DNA of 64,000 bases from JADKIH01 sp031417555. Its GTDB lineage: Bacteria > Bacteroidota > Bacteroidia > AKYH767-A > 2013-40CM-41-45. Positions 43,842 to 52,894 of the stretch are shown here, piece by piece (the first letter of the stretch is position 1; each line of letters begins with the position of its first letter). A program made the translations under genes and the position numbers. Where the stretch lies: contig JANOVV010000046.1 of NCBI GenBank assembly GCA_031417555.1, forward strand, positions 1 through 64,000. The letters are read 5' to 3'. The notes under the pieces are model-generated. The model was not told where the DNA came from and did no database searches. It was given only the letters and a program-made list of their open reading frames with translations.

Positions 43842-44360
43842 ATGTCAGAAACAAATGTAAAGAGAGTTAAATCAAGCGAGATCGAACTTAAAGATCGTCT
43901 TGTAACGGTTAACCGAGTAACGAAAGTTACAAAAGGAGGACGTGCCTTTAGTTTTGCAGCTATTGTTGTAGTAGGCGATGAGACCGGCGTTGTTGGTCAC
44001 GGATTAGGCAAAGCGAAAGAAGTAGCAGATGCAGTTCAAAAAGGAATTGATGATGCGAAAAAGAATTTAGTGAAGGTTCCAGTTTTGAAAGGAACAGTTC
44101 CTCACGAATCGTACGGAAAATTCGGCGGAGCTTTGGTATTTCTGAAGCCTGCTGCACCCGGTACCGGTGTAATTGCCGGCGGTGCCATGCGTGCTGTTCT
44201 TGAGAGCGTTGGTATTCATGATGTGCTTGCAAAATCAAAAGGAAGTTCAAACCCACACAACGTTGTAAAAGCTACCATCGATGCGCTTCTTCGTATGCGC
44301 GATCCGGCTACAGTTGCACAACATCGTGGAATTAAAATGACAAAAGTATTCAACGGCTAA
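43842..44360 (+). CDS. rpsE: 30S ribosomal protein S5
   Basis: The 172-aa protein contains LKDRLVTVNRVTKVTKGGRAFSFAAIVVVGDETGVVGHGLGKAKEV (double-stranded RNA-binding fold) and GTGVIAGGAMRAVLESVGIHDVLAKSKGSSNPHNVV. It acts in mRNA helicase activity and decoding fidelity. Confidence 0.97.
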   Translation: MSETNVKRVKSSEIELKDRLVTVNRVTKVTKGGRAFSFAAIVVVGDETGVVGHGLGKAKEVADAVQKGIDDAKKNLVKVPVLKGTVPHESYGKFGGALVFLKPAAPGTGVIAGGAMRAVLESVGIHDVLAKSKGSSNPHNVVKATIDALLRMRDPATVAQHRGIKMTKVFNG

Positions 44361-44383
44361 TTAGCCTTTAATGATAATAAGAT

Positions 44384-44563
44384 ATGGCAAAAGTTAAAAT
44401 CACACTTGTCAAAAGTGGCATAGACCGCCCGGAAAGGCAGAAGAGTACGTTGAGAGCATTAGGTCTTAGAAAAATGCATCATACAGTTGAAAAGGAACTT
44501 ACTCCACAGATCAAAGGAATGATCAATAAAGTAGTACACCTTGTAGTTGTAAAAGAAAGTTAA
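44384..44563 (+). CDS. rpmD: 50S ribosomal protein L30
   Basis: This short gene encodes 59 aa: MAKVKITLVKSGIDRPERQK, then LRALGLRKMHHTVEKELTPQIKGMINKVVHLV. The motif and its place between rpsE and rplO identify L30. The ATG follows a 23-bp gap. Confidence 0.95.
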   Translation: MAKVKITLVKSGIDRPERQKSTLRALGLRKMHHTVEKELTPQIKGMINKVVHLVVVKES

Positions 44564-44594
44564 ACAAGATTAATTTAGATCAGATATTTCAATC

Positions 44595-45041
44595 ATGAAC
44601 TTATCATCACTTAGACCTGCGAAAGGTTCAGTAAAAGATACCAAACGAATCGGACGCGGTACCGGTTCAGGTAAAGGCGGAACATCTACGCGTGGACACA
44701 AAGGTGCACAATCACGTTCCGGTTATTCTTCAAAGCGTGGCTTCGAAGGAGGTCAAATGCCTTTGCAAAGACGTTTGCCGAAATTTGGATTTAAGAATCC
44801 TTTCCGTATAGAATATCATGGAATTAATCTCGATACTTTACAAGCGTTAGCTGAATCGAAAAAAATTACAAACATTGATATTAAAGTATTGGTCGAAAAC
44901 GGCCTTGCTCAGAAAAAAGAACGAATCAAAATCCTTGGAAGAGGTGAATTGAAATCAAAGCTGGATGTAGTAGCGCATGCGTTTTCAACATCAGCGAAAG
45001 AAGCAATTGAAGCCAAAGGAGGAAGCATTTCTACCATCTAA
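44595..45041 (+). CDS. rplO: 50S ribosomal protein L15
   Basis: The 148-aa protein opens MNLSSLRPAKGSVKDTKRIGRGTGSGKGGTSTRGHKGAQSRSG and has GFEGGQMPLQRRLPKFGFKN, the L15 signature. secY follows after 8 bp. Confidence 0.97.
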   Translation: MNLSSLRPAKGSVKDTKRIGRGTGSGKGGTSTRGHKGAQSRSGYSSKRGFEGGQMPLQRRLPKFGFKNPFRIEYHGINLDTLQALAESKKITNIDIKVLVENGLAQKKERIKILGRGELKSKLDVVAHAFSTSAKEAIEAKGGSISTI

Positions 45042-45049
45042 GCTAAACT

Positions 45050-46411
45050 ATGAAAAACCTCATCCAGACAATACGAAATATATTTAAGATCGAAGATCTG
45101 AGAGTTCGTATTCTCAATACTCTCCTTTTTCTTTTAATCTACCGTTTAGGTACTCATATTGTTTTACCTGGCGTTGATCCGGAGCAATTAGCGAATCTTC
45201 AGAATCAAACTTCCGGTGGAGTTCTAGGTTTACTTGATATGTTTTCAGGTGGAGCATTTTCTCACTCTTCTATTTTTGCATTAGGAATCATGCCATACAT
45301 TTCGGCATCCATTGTAATACAGCTTTTAAGTATTGCAATTCCTTATTTTCAAAAGTTACAGAAAGAAGGCGAAAGCGGTAGAAAACGAATCAATAATATT
45401 ACACGTTGGCTGACAGTAATTATCACTGCATTTCAGGCTCCCGGGTATATTGTTAACTTAAGATCACAGGTGCCGGGTGCAATTATTTCTGTTACAAATC
45501 CTGAAATAGTTTCTCCGTTTACTTTTTGGTTTACATCCATCGTTATTCTTGTAGCCGGAACCATATTCGTTATGTGGCTTGGTGAAAAGATTACCGACAA
45601 AGGCATAGGAAATGGTATTTCACTCATTATCATGATTGGAATTATTGCACGTCTCCCATCGGCATTGAAAGATGAAGTTCTTTCACGAGCTAATTCGAAT
45701 GGCGGAATGGTTGTTTTACTGTTAGAACTTGTTGCGCTGGGAGGGGTGATTGCTTTGGTAATATTGCTCGTCCAGGGTACCCGAAGAATTCCGGTAAACT
45801 TTGCAAAGAAAATAGTTGGTAATAAACAATATGGCGGAGTTCGTCAATACATTCCTCTGAAAGTAAATGCTGCCGGTGTAATGCCAATCATCTTCGCTCA
45901 GGCGATTATGTTTATTCCAGCAACAATTGCTCAGTTCTTTCCTGATGCAAGTGCATCTCAGGGAATTCTGACAACTTTTGGAAACTTCGCATCGTTCTGG
46001 TATAATTTTGTTTTTGCCACACTGATAATTCTCTTCACATACTTCTATACGGCTATTGCGGTTAATCCAAATCAAATGGCTGATGATATGAAGAGAAATA
46101 ATGGCTTTATACCCGGAGTAAAACCAGGTCGTAGTACTGCAGATTTCATCGATGATGTAATGTCTCGCATAACTTTACCGGGAGCAATTTTCCTGGCATT
46201 AATTGCAATCATGCCAACATTTGCTTTACTATTAAATATTAACAACAACTTCGCTCAATTCTATGGAGGGACATCTCTCCTTATCCTTGTGGGTGTTGTT
46301 CTAGATACTCTTCAACAAATTGAAAGCCATTTATTGATGCGTCATTACGATGGATTAATGAAAAGCGGAAGAATTAAAGGAAGAAATACACAAGTGGCTT
46401 CAGCTGTTTAA
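45050..46411 (+). CDS. secY: Protein translocase subunit SecY
   Basis: SecY is the channel-forming subunit of the SecYEG translocon. The 453-aa protein has ten hydrophobic segments, the plug region PGVDPEQL...GGVLGLLDMFSGGAFSHSSIFALGIMPYISASI, and the conserved cytoplasmic loops GEKITDKGIGNGISLII and the basic C5-region loop. It is in its usual place in the spc block. Confidence 0.97.
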   Translation: MKNLIQTIRNIFKIEDLRVRILNTLLFLLIYRLGTHIVLPGVDPEQLANLQNQTSGGVLGLLDMFSGGAFSHSSIFALGIMPYISASIVIQLLSIAIPYFQKLQKEGESGRKRINNITRWLTVIITAFQAPGYIVNLRSQVPGAIISVTNPEIVSPFTFWFTSIVILVAGTIFVMWLGEKITDKGIGNGISLIIMIGIIARLPSALKDEVLSRANSNGGMVVLLLELVALGGVIALVILLVQGTRRIPVNFAKKIVGNKQYGGVRQYIPLKVNAAGVMPIIFAQAIMFIPATIAQFFPDASASQGILTTFGNFASFWYNFVFATLIILFTYFYTAIAVNPNQMADDMKRNNGFIPGVKPGRSTADFIDDVMSRITLPGAIFLALIAIMPTFALLLNINNNFAQFYGGTSLLILVGVVLDTLQQIESHLLMRHYDGLMKSGRIKGRNTQVASAV

Positions 46412-46441
46412 AATCAGATATGTCTATACTAAAAACGACGG

Positions 46442-47239
46442 ATGCTGTATTATAAAACAAATGAAGAGATTGAATTAATTAGGGAAAGTTCTTTGCTTGT
46501 TGCCAAAACCCTTGCTGAAGTGGCGAAAGTCATTAGGCCGGGTATTACCACTCTGAAACTCGATCGTTTAGCCGAAGAGTTTGCCAGAGATAATAATGCA
46601 GTGCCTGCATTTTTGAATTACAATGGATTTCCAAATTCCGTTTGTATTTCAGTAAATGCACAAGTGGTGCATGGAATTCCAAACAATACGGAATTAAAAG
46701 ATGGTGATATCTGTTCAGTTGACTTCGGTATTCTGAAAAATGGTTTTTATGGAGATTCGGCCTATACATTTGCCATCGGCGATGTAAAGCCCGAGACCTT
46801 AAAACTATTAAGGATTACAAAGGAATCTTTGTATAAAGGACTTGAAAAAGCGGTATCGGGATACCGGTTGGGTGATATCAGTTATGCGATTCAGGAGCAT
46901 GCAGAAAAAAATGGTTTTTCTGTCGTAAGAGAACTTGTCGGTCATGGAATCGGACGTCACTTACATGAAAAACCGGAAGTTCCTAATTATGGAAAAGCGG
47001 GAAGTGGAATGGTGTTGAAAGAAGGATTAGTCATAGCAATAGAGCCAATGATTAATATGGGAGGAAAAGCAGTGGTTCACGAGAAAGATGGTTGGACAGT
47101 TCGGACAGCAGATAAATTACCTTCCGCTCATTTCGAACATACAGTGGCAATAAAAAAAGGTGAGGTGGATATTCTGAGTTCATTTAAATATATAGAAGAA
47201 ATTTTAAAAGATAATATAAATACAAAAGTCAGTTACTAA
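46442..47239 (+). CDS. map: Type I methionine aminopeptidase
   Basis: Map removes the N-terminal Met from new proteins. The 265-aa pita-bread-fold enzyme shows all metal ligands: Asp in CSVDFGI, Asp in FYGDSAYTF, His in VGHGIGRHLHE, Glu in AIEPMINMG and Glu in FEHTVAI. The gene sits between secY and infA, a common place in Bacteroidota, only 2 bp before infA. Confidence 0.96.
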   Translation: MLYYKTNEEIELIRESSLLVAKTLAEVAKVIRPGITTLKLDRLAEEFARDNNAVPAFLNYNGFPNSVCISVNAQVVHGIPNNTELKDGDICSVDFGILKNGFYGDSAYTFAIGDVKPETLKLLRITKESLYKGLEKAVSGYRLGDISYAIQEHAEKNGFSVVRELVGHGIGRHLHEKPEVPNYGKAGSGMVLKEGLVIAIEPMINMGGKAVVHEKDGWTVRTADKLPSAHFEHTVAIKKGEVDILSSFKYIEEILKDNINTKVSY

Positions 47240-47241
47240 GA

Positions 47242-47460
47242 GTGGCGAAACAGGCAAACATAGAACAAGACGGTACGATAACCGAAGCATTATCAAATGC
47301 AATGTTCCGTGTGGAACTTGAAAACGGGCACGAAATAATAGCCCACATCTCGGGAAAGATGAGAATGAATTATATAAAAATTCTTCCCGGTGATAAAGTG
47401 AAAGTTGAAATGTCGCCTTACGATCTGACTAAAGGGAGAATAACATATAGATATAAATAA
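47242..47460 (+). CDS. infA: Translation initiation factor IF-1
   Basis: The 72-aa OB-fold factor blocks the A site during initiation. It uses a GTG start at 47242 to give MAKQANIEQDGTITEALSNA, and contains FRVELENGHEIIAHISGKMRMNYIKILPGDKVKVEMSPYDLTKGRITYRYK. Confidence 0.97.
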   Translation: MAKQANIEQDGTITEALSNAMFRVELENGHEIIAHISGKMRMNYIKILPGDKVKVEMSPYDLTKGRITYRYK

Positions 47461-47500
47461 AAGTATCGGGTATCAGGTATCGAGTATCGGGTATGAAGTG
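47461..47500. repeat. GTATCGG-type heptamer repeats after infA
   Basis: Five tandem heptamers (GTATCGG, GTATCAG, GTATCGA, GTATCGG, GTATGAA) lie between infA and rpmJ. They share the GTATC core with the palindrome at 19852 but are in one orientation only, so no hairpin forms. Confidence 0.8.
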
Positions 47501-47540
47501 CCAGATACAAGGTATTTAAGAATCATAAAAAATAAAGGAA

Positions 47541-47657
47541 ATGAAAGTAAAACCTGCAATTAAAAAAAGAAGTGTCGACTGCATCATAGTACGCAGGAAG
47601 GGCAGATTATATGTGATAAACAAAAAGAATCCTCGGTTTAAACAACGCCAGGGATAA
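47541..47657 (+). CDS. rpmJ: 50S ribosomal protein L36, zinc-free form
   Basis: This 38-aa protein reads MKVKPAIKKRSVDCIIVRR then KGRLYVINKKNPRFKQRQG. It has only Cys14 and no His at the zinc positions, so it is the zinc-free form. The place between infA and rpsM is standard. Confidence 0.94.
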   Translation: MKVKPAIKKRSVDCIIVRRKGRLYVINKKNPRFKQRQG

Positions 47658-47696
47658 TTGTTTATTTGTTTAGACAAACGATTAACCAGTATCAAA

Positions 47697-47733
47697 TAAC
47701 TATTAACTAATAACCAGTAACTAATAACTAACA
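47697..47733. repeat. TAACTAA-type heptamer repeats before rpsM
   Basis: Five tandem heptamers (TAACTAT, TAACTAA, TAACCAG, TAACTAA, TAACTAA) end a few bases before the rpsM start codon. The period of 7 matches other gaps although the word differs. Confidence 0.75.
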
Positions 47734-47737
47734 AAAA

Positions 47738-48115
47738 ATGGCACGTATTTCAGGTGTAGATTTACCAAAGCACAAAAGAGGCGTAATCGGATTGACCTAT
47801 ATTTTCGGTATAGGAACGGCGACCGCTGAACGCATTCTTAATGAAGGCGGTATTGACCATTCAATTAAAGTTGAAAACTGGAATGATGAACAGTTGAATA
47901 AAATTCGTCAGATCATCAATGAACTTAAAGTTGAAGGATCACTACGTTCGGAAGTTCAATTAAATATTAAACGACTTGTTGATATAAACTGCTATCGTGG
48001 TATACGTCATCGTGTTGGATTACCTGTGCGTGGTCAGCGTACAAAAACTAATTGTCGTACAAGAAAAGGAAAACGTAAAACTGTTGCCAACAAAAAGAAG
48101 GCAACTAAAATGTAA
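47738..48115 (+). CDS. rpsM: 30S ribosomal protein S13
   Basis: The 125-aa protein contains MARISGVDLPKHKRGVIGLTYIFGIGTATAERIL and YRGIRHRVGLPVRGQRTKTNCRTRKG. It contacts the P-site tRNA and S19. Confidence 0.97.
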   Translation: MARISGVDLPKHKRGVIGLTYIFGIGTATAERILNEGGIDHSIKVENWNDEQLNKIRQIINELKVEGSLRSEVQLNIKRLVDINCYRGIRHRVGLPVRGQRTKTNCRTRKGKRKTVANKKKATKM

Positions 48116-48124
48116 TTGATAATC

Positions 48125-48535
48125 ATGGCTACACAACAAACAGCAACCAATAAACCCACGAAGGCTGCAAAGAAAAAAGTGGTAAAAGTTGAAGCATACG
48201 GTAAAGCATTTATCAATGCAACGTTCAACAATATTATTATTTCATTAACCAACGACGCCGGCCAGGTTATTTCCTGGAGCTCAGCGGGTAAAATGGGATT
48301 CAAAGGCTCAAAGAAAAACACACCGTATGCGGCTCAGTTAGCTGCAGGAGATTGTGCAAAAGCTGCCTTTGATTTAGGTCTCAGAAAAGTAAAAGTATTT
48401 GTAAGAGGACCCGGAGCAGGCAGAGAATCTGCAATGAGAACTCTTCATCAATCTGGAATTGAAGTAACAGAAATAATGGATCTGACACCAATACCTCATA
48501 ATGGTTGTCGTCCACACGGAAAAAGAAGAGTATAA
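48125..48535 (+). CDS. rpsK: 30S ribosomal protein S11
   Basis: From the ATG at 48125 the protein has 136 aa, with NATFNNIIISLTNDAGQVISWSSAGKMGFKGSKKNTPYAAQLAA and the GPGAGRESAMRTLHQSGIEV loop at the E site. A TTG at 48116 next to the rpsM stop gives a three-residue extension and is less likely. Confidence 0.96.
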   Translation: MATQQTATNKPTKAAKKKVVKVEAYGKAFINATFNNIIISLTNDAGQVISWSSAGKMGFKGSKKNTPYAAQLAAGDCAKAAFDLGLRKVKVFVRGPGAGRESAMRTLHQSGIEVTEIMDLTPIPHNGCRPHGKRRV

Positions 48536-48564
48536 TTTTAATTAGGAAAAGAATTCTATAAATC

Positions 48565-49170
48565 ATGGCAAGATACACCGGCCCATCAACAAAAATTGCA
48601 CGTAAATTCCGTGAACCGATCTTCGGACCGGATAAATCTTTTGACAAAAAGAATTATCCACCGGGACAACATGGTTCTACTAAAAAGCGTGCTAAGCAAT
48701 CAGAATACGCAGTTCAGCTTATGGAAAAGCAGAAGGTAAAATACATGTATGGTATTCTTGAGCGTCAGTTTGCAAAAATATTCGACCGTGCTTCCCGTAA
48801 GGCAGGTATTACCGGCGAAAATCTTTTACAACTTATCGAATCACGCTTGGATAATGTAGTATTCCGTCTTGGACTTGCTCCAACACGTATGGCTGCCCGT
48901 CAGCTGGTTTCGCATCGTCATATTACTGTTAATGGTAAAGTTGTAAATATTTCATCTTACACATGCAGAAGCGGTGATGTTGTTGCCGTTCGTGAACGTT
49001 CAAAATCACTTGAAGTTATTACAGGTGCAACAACAGGATATGGACACAAACATGCTTGGCTTGAATGGGATCGTGCTTCTATGACGGGTAAGATTTTAAA
49101 TTTACCTACACGTGATCAGATTCCTGAGGCAATCAAAGAACAGCTTATCGTCGAATTATATTCTAAATAA
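48565..49170 (+). CDS. rpsD: 30S ribosomal protein S4
   Basis: The 201-aa protein contains MARYTGPSTKIARKF, LLQLIESRLDNVVFRLGLAPTRMAARQLVSHRHITVNGKVVNI (S4 RNA-binding domain) and the conserved C terminus. It starts 30S body assembly and can regulate the alpha block in other bacteria. Confidence 0.97.
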   Translation: MARYTGPSTKIARKFREPIFGPDKSFDKKNYPPGQHGSTKKRAKQSEYAVQLMEKQKVKYMYGILERQFAKIFDRASRKAGITGENLLQLIESRLDNVVFRLGLAPTRMAARQLVSHRHITVNGKVVNISSYTCRSGDVVAVRERSKSLEVITGATTGYGHKHAWLEWDRASMTGKILNLPTRDQIPEAIKEQLIVELYSK

Positions 49171-49246
49171 GCGAACAGAGTAATTAATGAGGAAGCAAAC
49201 TTTCTCTAAATTTTATTAAGTCAAACCTTTAACTATATACGATAAA

Positions 49247-50236
49247 ATGGCCATCCTAGCATTTCAGAAACCGGAAAAAGTGATCATGATCAACTCCGAC
49301 GACCGTAACGGTGTATTTGAGTTTCGTCCTCTTGAACCAGGTTATGGAATTACCATCGGTAATGCATTGCGCAGAATATTGCTTTCTTCACTCGAAGGGC
49401 ATGCAATTACCTCGATTAAAATTTCTGGTGTTGATCACGAATTTTCTACTATTAAAGGCGTGGTTGAAGATGTAACAGAACTAATTCTTAATTTGAAACA
49501 AGTTCGTTTCAAACAACAAATTCAAGGAACAGATTCAGAAAAAGTAACTGTAAGTGTTAGCGGCAAAACTCAGTTTACAGCCGGCGATATTAGCAAATTT
49601 ACTACTGCTTTCCAGGTTCTTAATCCAGAGCTGGTTCTTTGCAATATGGAAACAAGCGTAAAACTTACTATCGATATTCATATCGACAAAGGTCGCGGTT
49701 ATGTTCCTTCTGAAGAAAATAAACTGAGCAGCGCACCAATAGGAACTATACCAATGGATTCTATTTTTACTCCTGTTCGAAATGTAAAATATTCAGTAGA
49801 AAATTACCGTGTTGAGCAGAAAACAGATTATGAAAAACTCATTATGGAAATTTCTTCCGACGGATCAATTCATCCGAAAGAAGCTTTGAAAGAAGCTGCT
49901 GAAATTCTTATTCACCATTTCATGCTTTTCTCTGATGAGAAAATTACACTGGAGACTAAAGAAAAGACACCAACTGAAGAACTCGATGAGAATACACTTC
50001 ATATGCGCCAGCTTTTAAGTACGAAACTTGTCGATATGGATCTTTCAGTTAGAGCATTAAACTGTTTGAAAGCAGCGGATGTTGAGACGTTAGGTGATCT
50101 TGTTTCTTACAACAAATCTGACTTGTTAAAGTTTCGCAACTTTGGTAAGAAATCACTTACAGAACTCGAAGAACTTGTTCGTGCTAAGAACCTGTCATTC
50201 GGAATGAACGTAGGTAAATACCTTGATAGAAAATAA
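49247..50236 (+). CDS. rpoA: DNA-directed RNA polymerase subunit alpha
   Basis: The 329-aa protein has the N-terminal dimerisation domain (about 1-230, FEFRPLEPGYGITIGNALRRILLSSLEGHAIT) and the C-terminal domain (about 250-329, LSVRALNCLKAADVETLGDLVSYNKSDLLKFRNFGKKSLTELEELV) that contacts promoter DNA and activators. Confidence 0.97.
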   Translation: MAILAFQKPEKVIMINSDDRNGVFEFRPLEPGYGITIGNALRRILLSSLEGHAITSIKISGVDHEFSTIKGVVEDVTELILNLKQVRFKQQIQGTDSEKVTVSVSGKTQFTAGDISKFTTAFQVLNPELVLCNMETSVKLTIDIHIDKGRGYVPSEENKLSSAPIGTIPMDSIFTPVRNVKYSVENYRVEQKTDYEKLIMEISSDGSIHPKEALKEAAEILIHHFMLFSDEKITLETKEKTPTEELDENTLHMRQLLSTKLVDMDLSVRALNCLKAADVETLGDLVSYNKSDLLKFRNFGKKSLTELEELVRAKNLSFGMNVGKYLDRK

Positions 50237-50371
50237 TTAGTAGTTAATAATTAATAGTTAATAGTTATTTGTAGTAAGAGAGTAAATTAAAAGTATAAAT
50301 TTATTAAACTAAATAGTATAACCATTAACAAATAACCATTAACCAATAACGAGTACCAATAACCAGCATCA
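50237..50371. repeat. Heptamer-rich gap between rpoA and rplQ
   Basis: Two tracts occur: AGTTAAT, AATTAAT, AGTTAAT, AGTTATT near 50243-50272, and ACCATTA, ACAAATA, ACCATTA, ACCAATA, ACGAGTA near 50322-50356. Each has a 7-bp period. No gene or terminator is seen, so rplQ is probably still co-transcribed. Confidence 0.7.
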
Positions 50372-50938
50372 ATGAGACACGGAAAAAAATTCAATCATCT
50401 TGGAAGACAACACTCACACCGTGAGGCAATGCTTTCAAATATGTCTTCTTCACTGATTTTGCACAAACGTATCAATACAACGGTTGCAAAAGCAAAAGCA
50501 CTGCGGAAATATGTAGAACCTCTTATTACACGTTCAAAAGACGACAGTACACATTCCCGCAGAACTGTTTTTAGTTACCTGCAGAATAAATTAGCTGTTG
50601 CTGAATTATTCCGTGAAGTAGCTCCAAAGATAGCTGATCGTCCGGGAGGATATACACGGATTATCAGACTTGAAAACCGTCCCGGTGACAATGCTGAAAT
50701 GTGTATGATGGAACTGGTCGACTTCAATTTAATTTATGGAGTTGATGGTAAAGAATCTACTGCTAAAAAAGCAAAAGGAACACGTCGTAAGAGCACCACA
50801 AAAAAATCAACAGCTGATGGTGAAGTGGATGCAACTGTTTCAGAGGTAAAAAAGAAATCTGCTAAGAAAACTGATTCTAAGGAAGCTCCTAAAAAAGCAA
50901 AGAGTAAGAAATCTGATTCTTCAGACGAAAAAGAATGA
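50372..50938 (+). CDS. rplQ: 50S ribosomal protein L17 with Lys-rich tail
   Basis: Residues 1-121 are a normal L17 (MRHGKKFNHLGRQHSHREAMLSNM, KRINTTVAKAKALRKYVEPLITRSKDD). Residues 122-188 form a low-complexity tail of Lys, Ser, Ala and acidic residues (SAKKTDSKEAPKKAKSKK), as in several Bacteroidota. It is the last gene of the superoperon, closed by a terminator. Confidence 0.95.
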   Translation: MRHGKKFNHLGRQHSHREAMLSNMSSSLILHKRINTTVAKAKALRKYVEPLITRSKDDSTHSRRTVFSYLQNKLAVAELFREVAPKIADRPGGYTRIIRLENRPGDNAEMCMMELVDFNLIYGVDGKESTAKKAKGTRRKSTTKKSTADGEVDATVSEVKKKSAKKTDSKEAPKKAKSKKSDSSDEKE

Positions 50939-50961
50939 TAATAGAACTCATTATAGAAAAA

Positions 50962-50994
50962 GGGATAGGACGAAAGTTCTGTCCCTTTTTTTTT
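50962..50994 (+). terminator. Terminator of the ribosomal superoperon
   Basis: A 9-bp stem with two G-U pairs (50962-50970 with 50977-50985) and a 6-nt loop is followed by nine T residues. Confidence 0.85.
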
Positions 50995-51097
50995 ATCCAC
51001 AAAAAAATATCAAGGCATGTTTAAATTAATACAAATTATCATTTTAGGAAAATTTACTAACAATTCCATAATTCAGATTTAAGAAACTCAAAACTAT

Positions 51098-51105
51098 TAT
51101 CTTTG
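51098..51105 (+). promoter_or_regulatory. -7 box for carA
   Basis: TATCTTTG matches TAnnTTTG exactly, 9 nt before the carA ATG at 51115. It covers the alternative TTG at 51103, which argues for the ATG as start. Confidence 0.65.
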
Positions 51106-51114
51106 AACTATACG

Positions 51115-52236
51115 ATGAAATACTTAGAAAAAAAACCGGCAATTTTACTTCTTGAAGATGGAACATTTTTTCTGGGCAAAGCTGCCGGGGCTATTGGAAT
51201 AACTACCGGTGAGATTTGTTTCAACACGGGTATGACCGGTTATCAGGAAATATTTACTGATCCTTCTTATTACGGACAAATTCTGGTTGCCACACATGTA
51301 CATATTGGTAACTATGGAATTCATCCCGGTGAAGTTGAAAGTGAAAGAATCAATATTTCAGGACTGGTTTGCCGAAGTTTTAATGTTAACTATTCCAGAA
51401 AAGCTGCAATAGAATCTATCGAGGATTATTTCATTCGTCAGAATGTTGTAGCAATCTGTGATATTGATACACGTGCTGTAGTCAGACATATTCGTTCTAA
51501 AGGAGCAATGAATTGTATTGTTTCTTCCGAAACAACAGATATAGATATTTTAAAGAAAATGCTTTCAGAAGTACCACAGATGGCAGGACTGGAGCTTTCT
51601 TCTAAAGTTACTACAAAGACTCCTTATTTTACAGGCAATCCGAATTCGAATTTGAGAGTGGCTGTGATGGATTTTGGTGTTAAGAAAAACATCATCCGAA
51701 ATTTGGTGCAGAGAGATTGTTATGTAAATGTTTTTCCCGCGTCTACTTCTTTCAGGGAAATTAAACAATGGAATCCGGATGGAATTTTATTAAGCAATGG
51801 TCCGGGTGATCCATCTGCAATGCTTGGAGTAGTAGAAAATGTAAAAGCCGCACTTAATGGTAATGTTCCGCTATTTGGAATTTGCCTAGGACAACAATTA
51901 CTTGCCGAAGCGTGTGGAATAGGAACGTATAAAATGTTTAACGGGCATAGAGGGATTAATCATCCGGTAAAAAATCTAATAACCGGAAGAAGTGAAATCA
52001 CATCTCAGAATCACGGCTTTTCTGTAAATGAAGAAGATATTAAAAAATCTAAGTCTGTTGAAGTAACGCATATAAATTTAAATGATGATACTGTTGAAGG
52101 TATTCGTGTAAAAGATCGAATAGCTTTCAGTGTGCAGTATCACCCCGAATCGGCCCCGGGTCCACATGACAGTTCATATTTGTTTGATGATTTTGTTGAA
52201 GCAATGAAGAAGGTTGAAGAGCCGGTAAATGTTTAA
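51115..52236 (+). CDS. carA: Carbamoyl-phosphate synthase small subunit
   Basis: CarA is the glutamine amidotransferase subunit that supplies ammonia to CarB for carbamoyl phosphate, used in arginine and pyrimidine synthesis. From the ATG at 51115 it has 373 aa. The N-terminal CarA domain (LEDGTFFLGKAAG, FNTGMTGYQEIFTDPSYYGQI) precedes a class I amidotransferase domain with Cys257 (GICLGQQ), His343 and Glu345 (QYHPES). carB is not adjacent; the next gene is unrelated. Confidence 0.95.
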   Translation: MKYLEKKPAILLLEDGTFFLGKAAGAIGITTGEICFNTGMTGYQEIFTDPSYYGQILVATHVHIGNYGIHPGEVESERINISGLVCRSFNVNYSRKAAIESIEDYFIRQNVVAICDIDTRAVVRHIRSKGAMNCIVSSETTDIDILKKMLSEVPQMAGLELSSKVTTKTPYFTGNPNSNLRVAVMDFGVKKNIIRNLVQRDCYVNVFPASTSFREIKQWNPDGILLSNGPGDPSAMLGVVENVKAALNGNVPLFGICLGQQLLAEACGIGTYKMFNGHRGINHPVKNLITGRSEITSQNHGFSVNEEDIKKSKSVEVTHINLNDDTVEGIRVKDRIAFSVQYHPESAPGPHDSSYLFDDFVEAMKKVEEPVNV

Positions 52237-52279
52237 GTAGGCATTGTTTTATAATACTTTTTTTTAGATTTTATTTTTT

Positions 52280-52846
52280 ATGAATGCTCAAATTTTATTG
52301 AAAATAAATAGGGTTTTGTTTTTTATAACGATTATTATTTTTTCTGTTGATATTTTATTTGCCCAGGACAATGTTCCAGTAAGAACAATTAATCAACAAA
52401 TAAATTTTGGAGTAGGAGTAGGATTAGATTATGGCGGAATTGGACTTAGATTATCTGTTTTACCTGATAGCCACTTGTCTTTATTTGCCGCATTTGGAAA
52501 TAATTTAAATGGTGCTGGTTATAATTTGGGTGTTGCTTATCGATTTACTCCATTTAATAGCACTTGTTGGTATTATACAATGATGTATGGATATAATGCA
52601 GTTATTGTTATTAATAATGCTTCGCAATATGATCAAACCTATTATGGTATTTCTCCCGGATTTGGAATTGAATTTCATGGAAGAAGACATCCGGGTAATT
52701 TTTTTAATTTAGAAATTCTGATACCATTAAGAACACAGGAATATCGTGACGATATAATTGCTTTACAAAACAAAAGGACTATTACATTTAAATCACAGCC
52801 TCTTCCTTTTACAATTAGTATTGGTTTCCATTTTAAATTGGGATAA
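52280..52846 (+). CDS. Small exported protein, probable outer-membrane barrel
   Basis: The 188-aa protein has a signal peptide (about 1-29, ending LFAQ). The rest has glycine-rich amphipathic strands (FGVGVGLDYGGIGLRLSVL, AFGNNLNGAGYNLGVAYRF) and ends in TISIGFHFKLG, a typical terminal strand of a beta-barrel. I do not recognise a specific family. It is convergent with the sugar cluster. Confidence 0.6.
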   Translation: MNAQILLKINRVLFFITIIIFSVDILFAQDNVPVRTINQQINFGVGVGLDYGGIGLRLSVLPDSHLSLFAAFGNNLNGAGYNLGVAYRFTPFNSTCWYYTMMYGYNAVIVINNASQYDQTYYGISPGFGIEFHGRRHPGNFFNLEILIPLRTQEYRDDIIALQNKRTITFKSQPLPFTISIGFHFKLG

Positions 52847-52894
52847 TATAGTTGCTTTCGCTGTTTAATTAATTGACAAGGATAAATAGCATAA

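Noticed and set aside
52237..52894. carB expected next to carA
   Set aside because: The 188-aa barrel-like gene follows instead; unlinked carA and carB are common, so I do not treat this as a finding.
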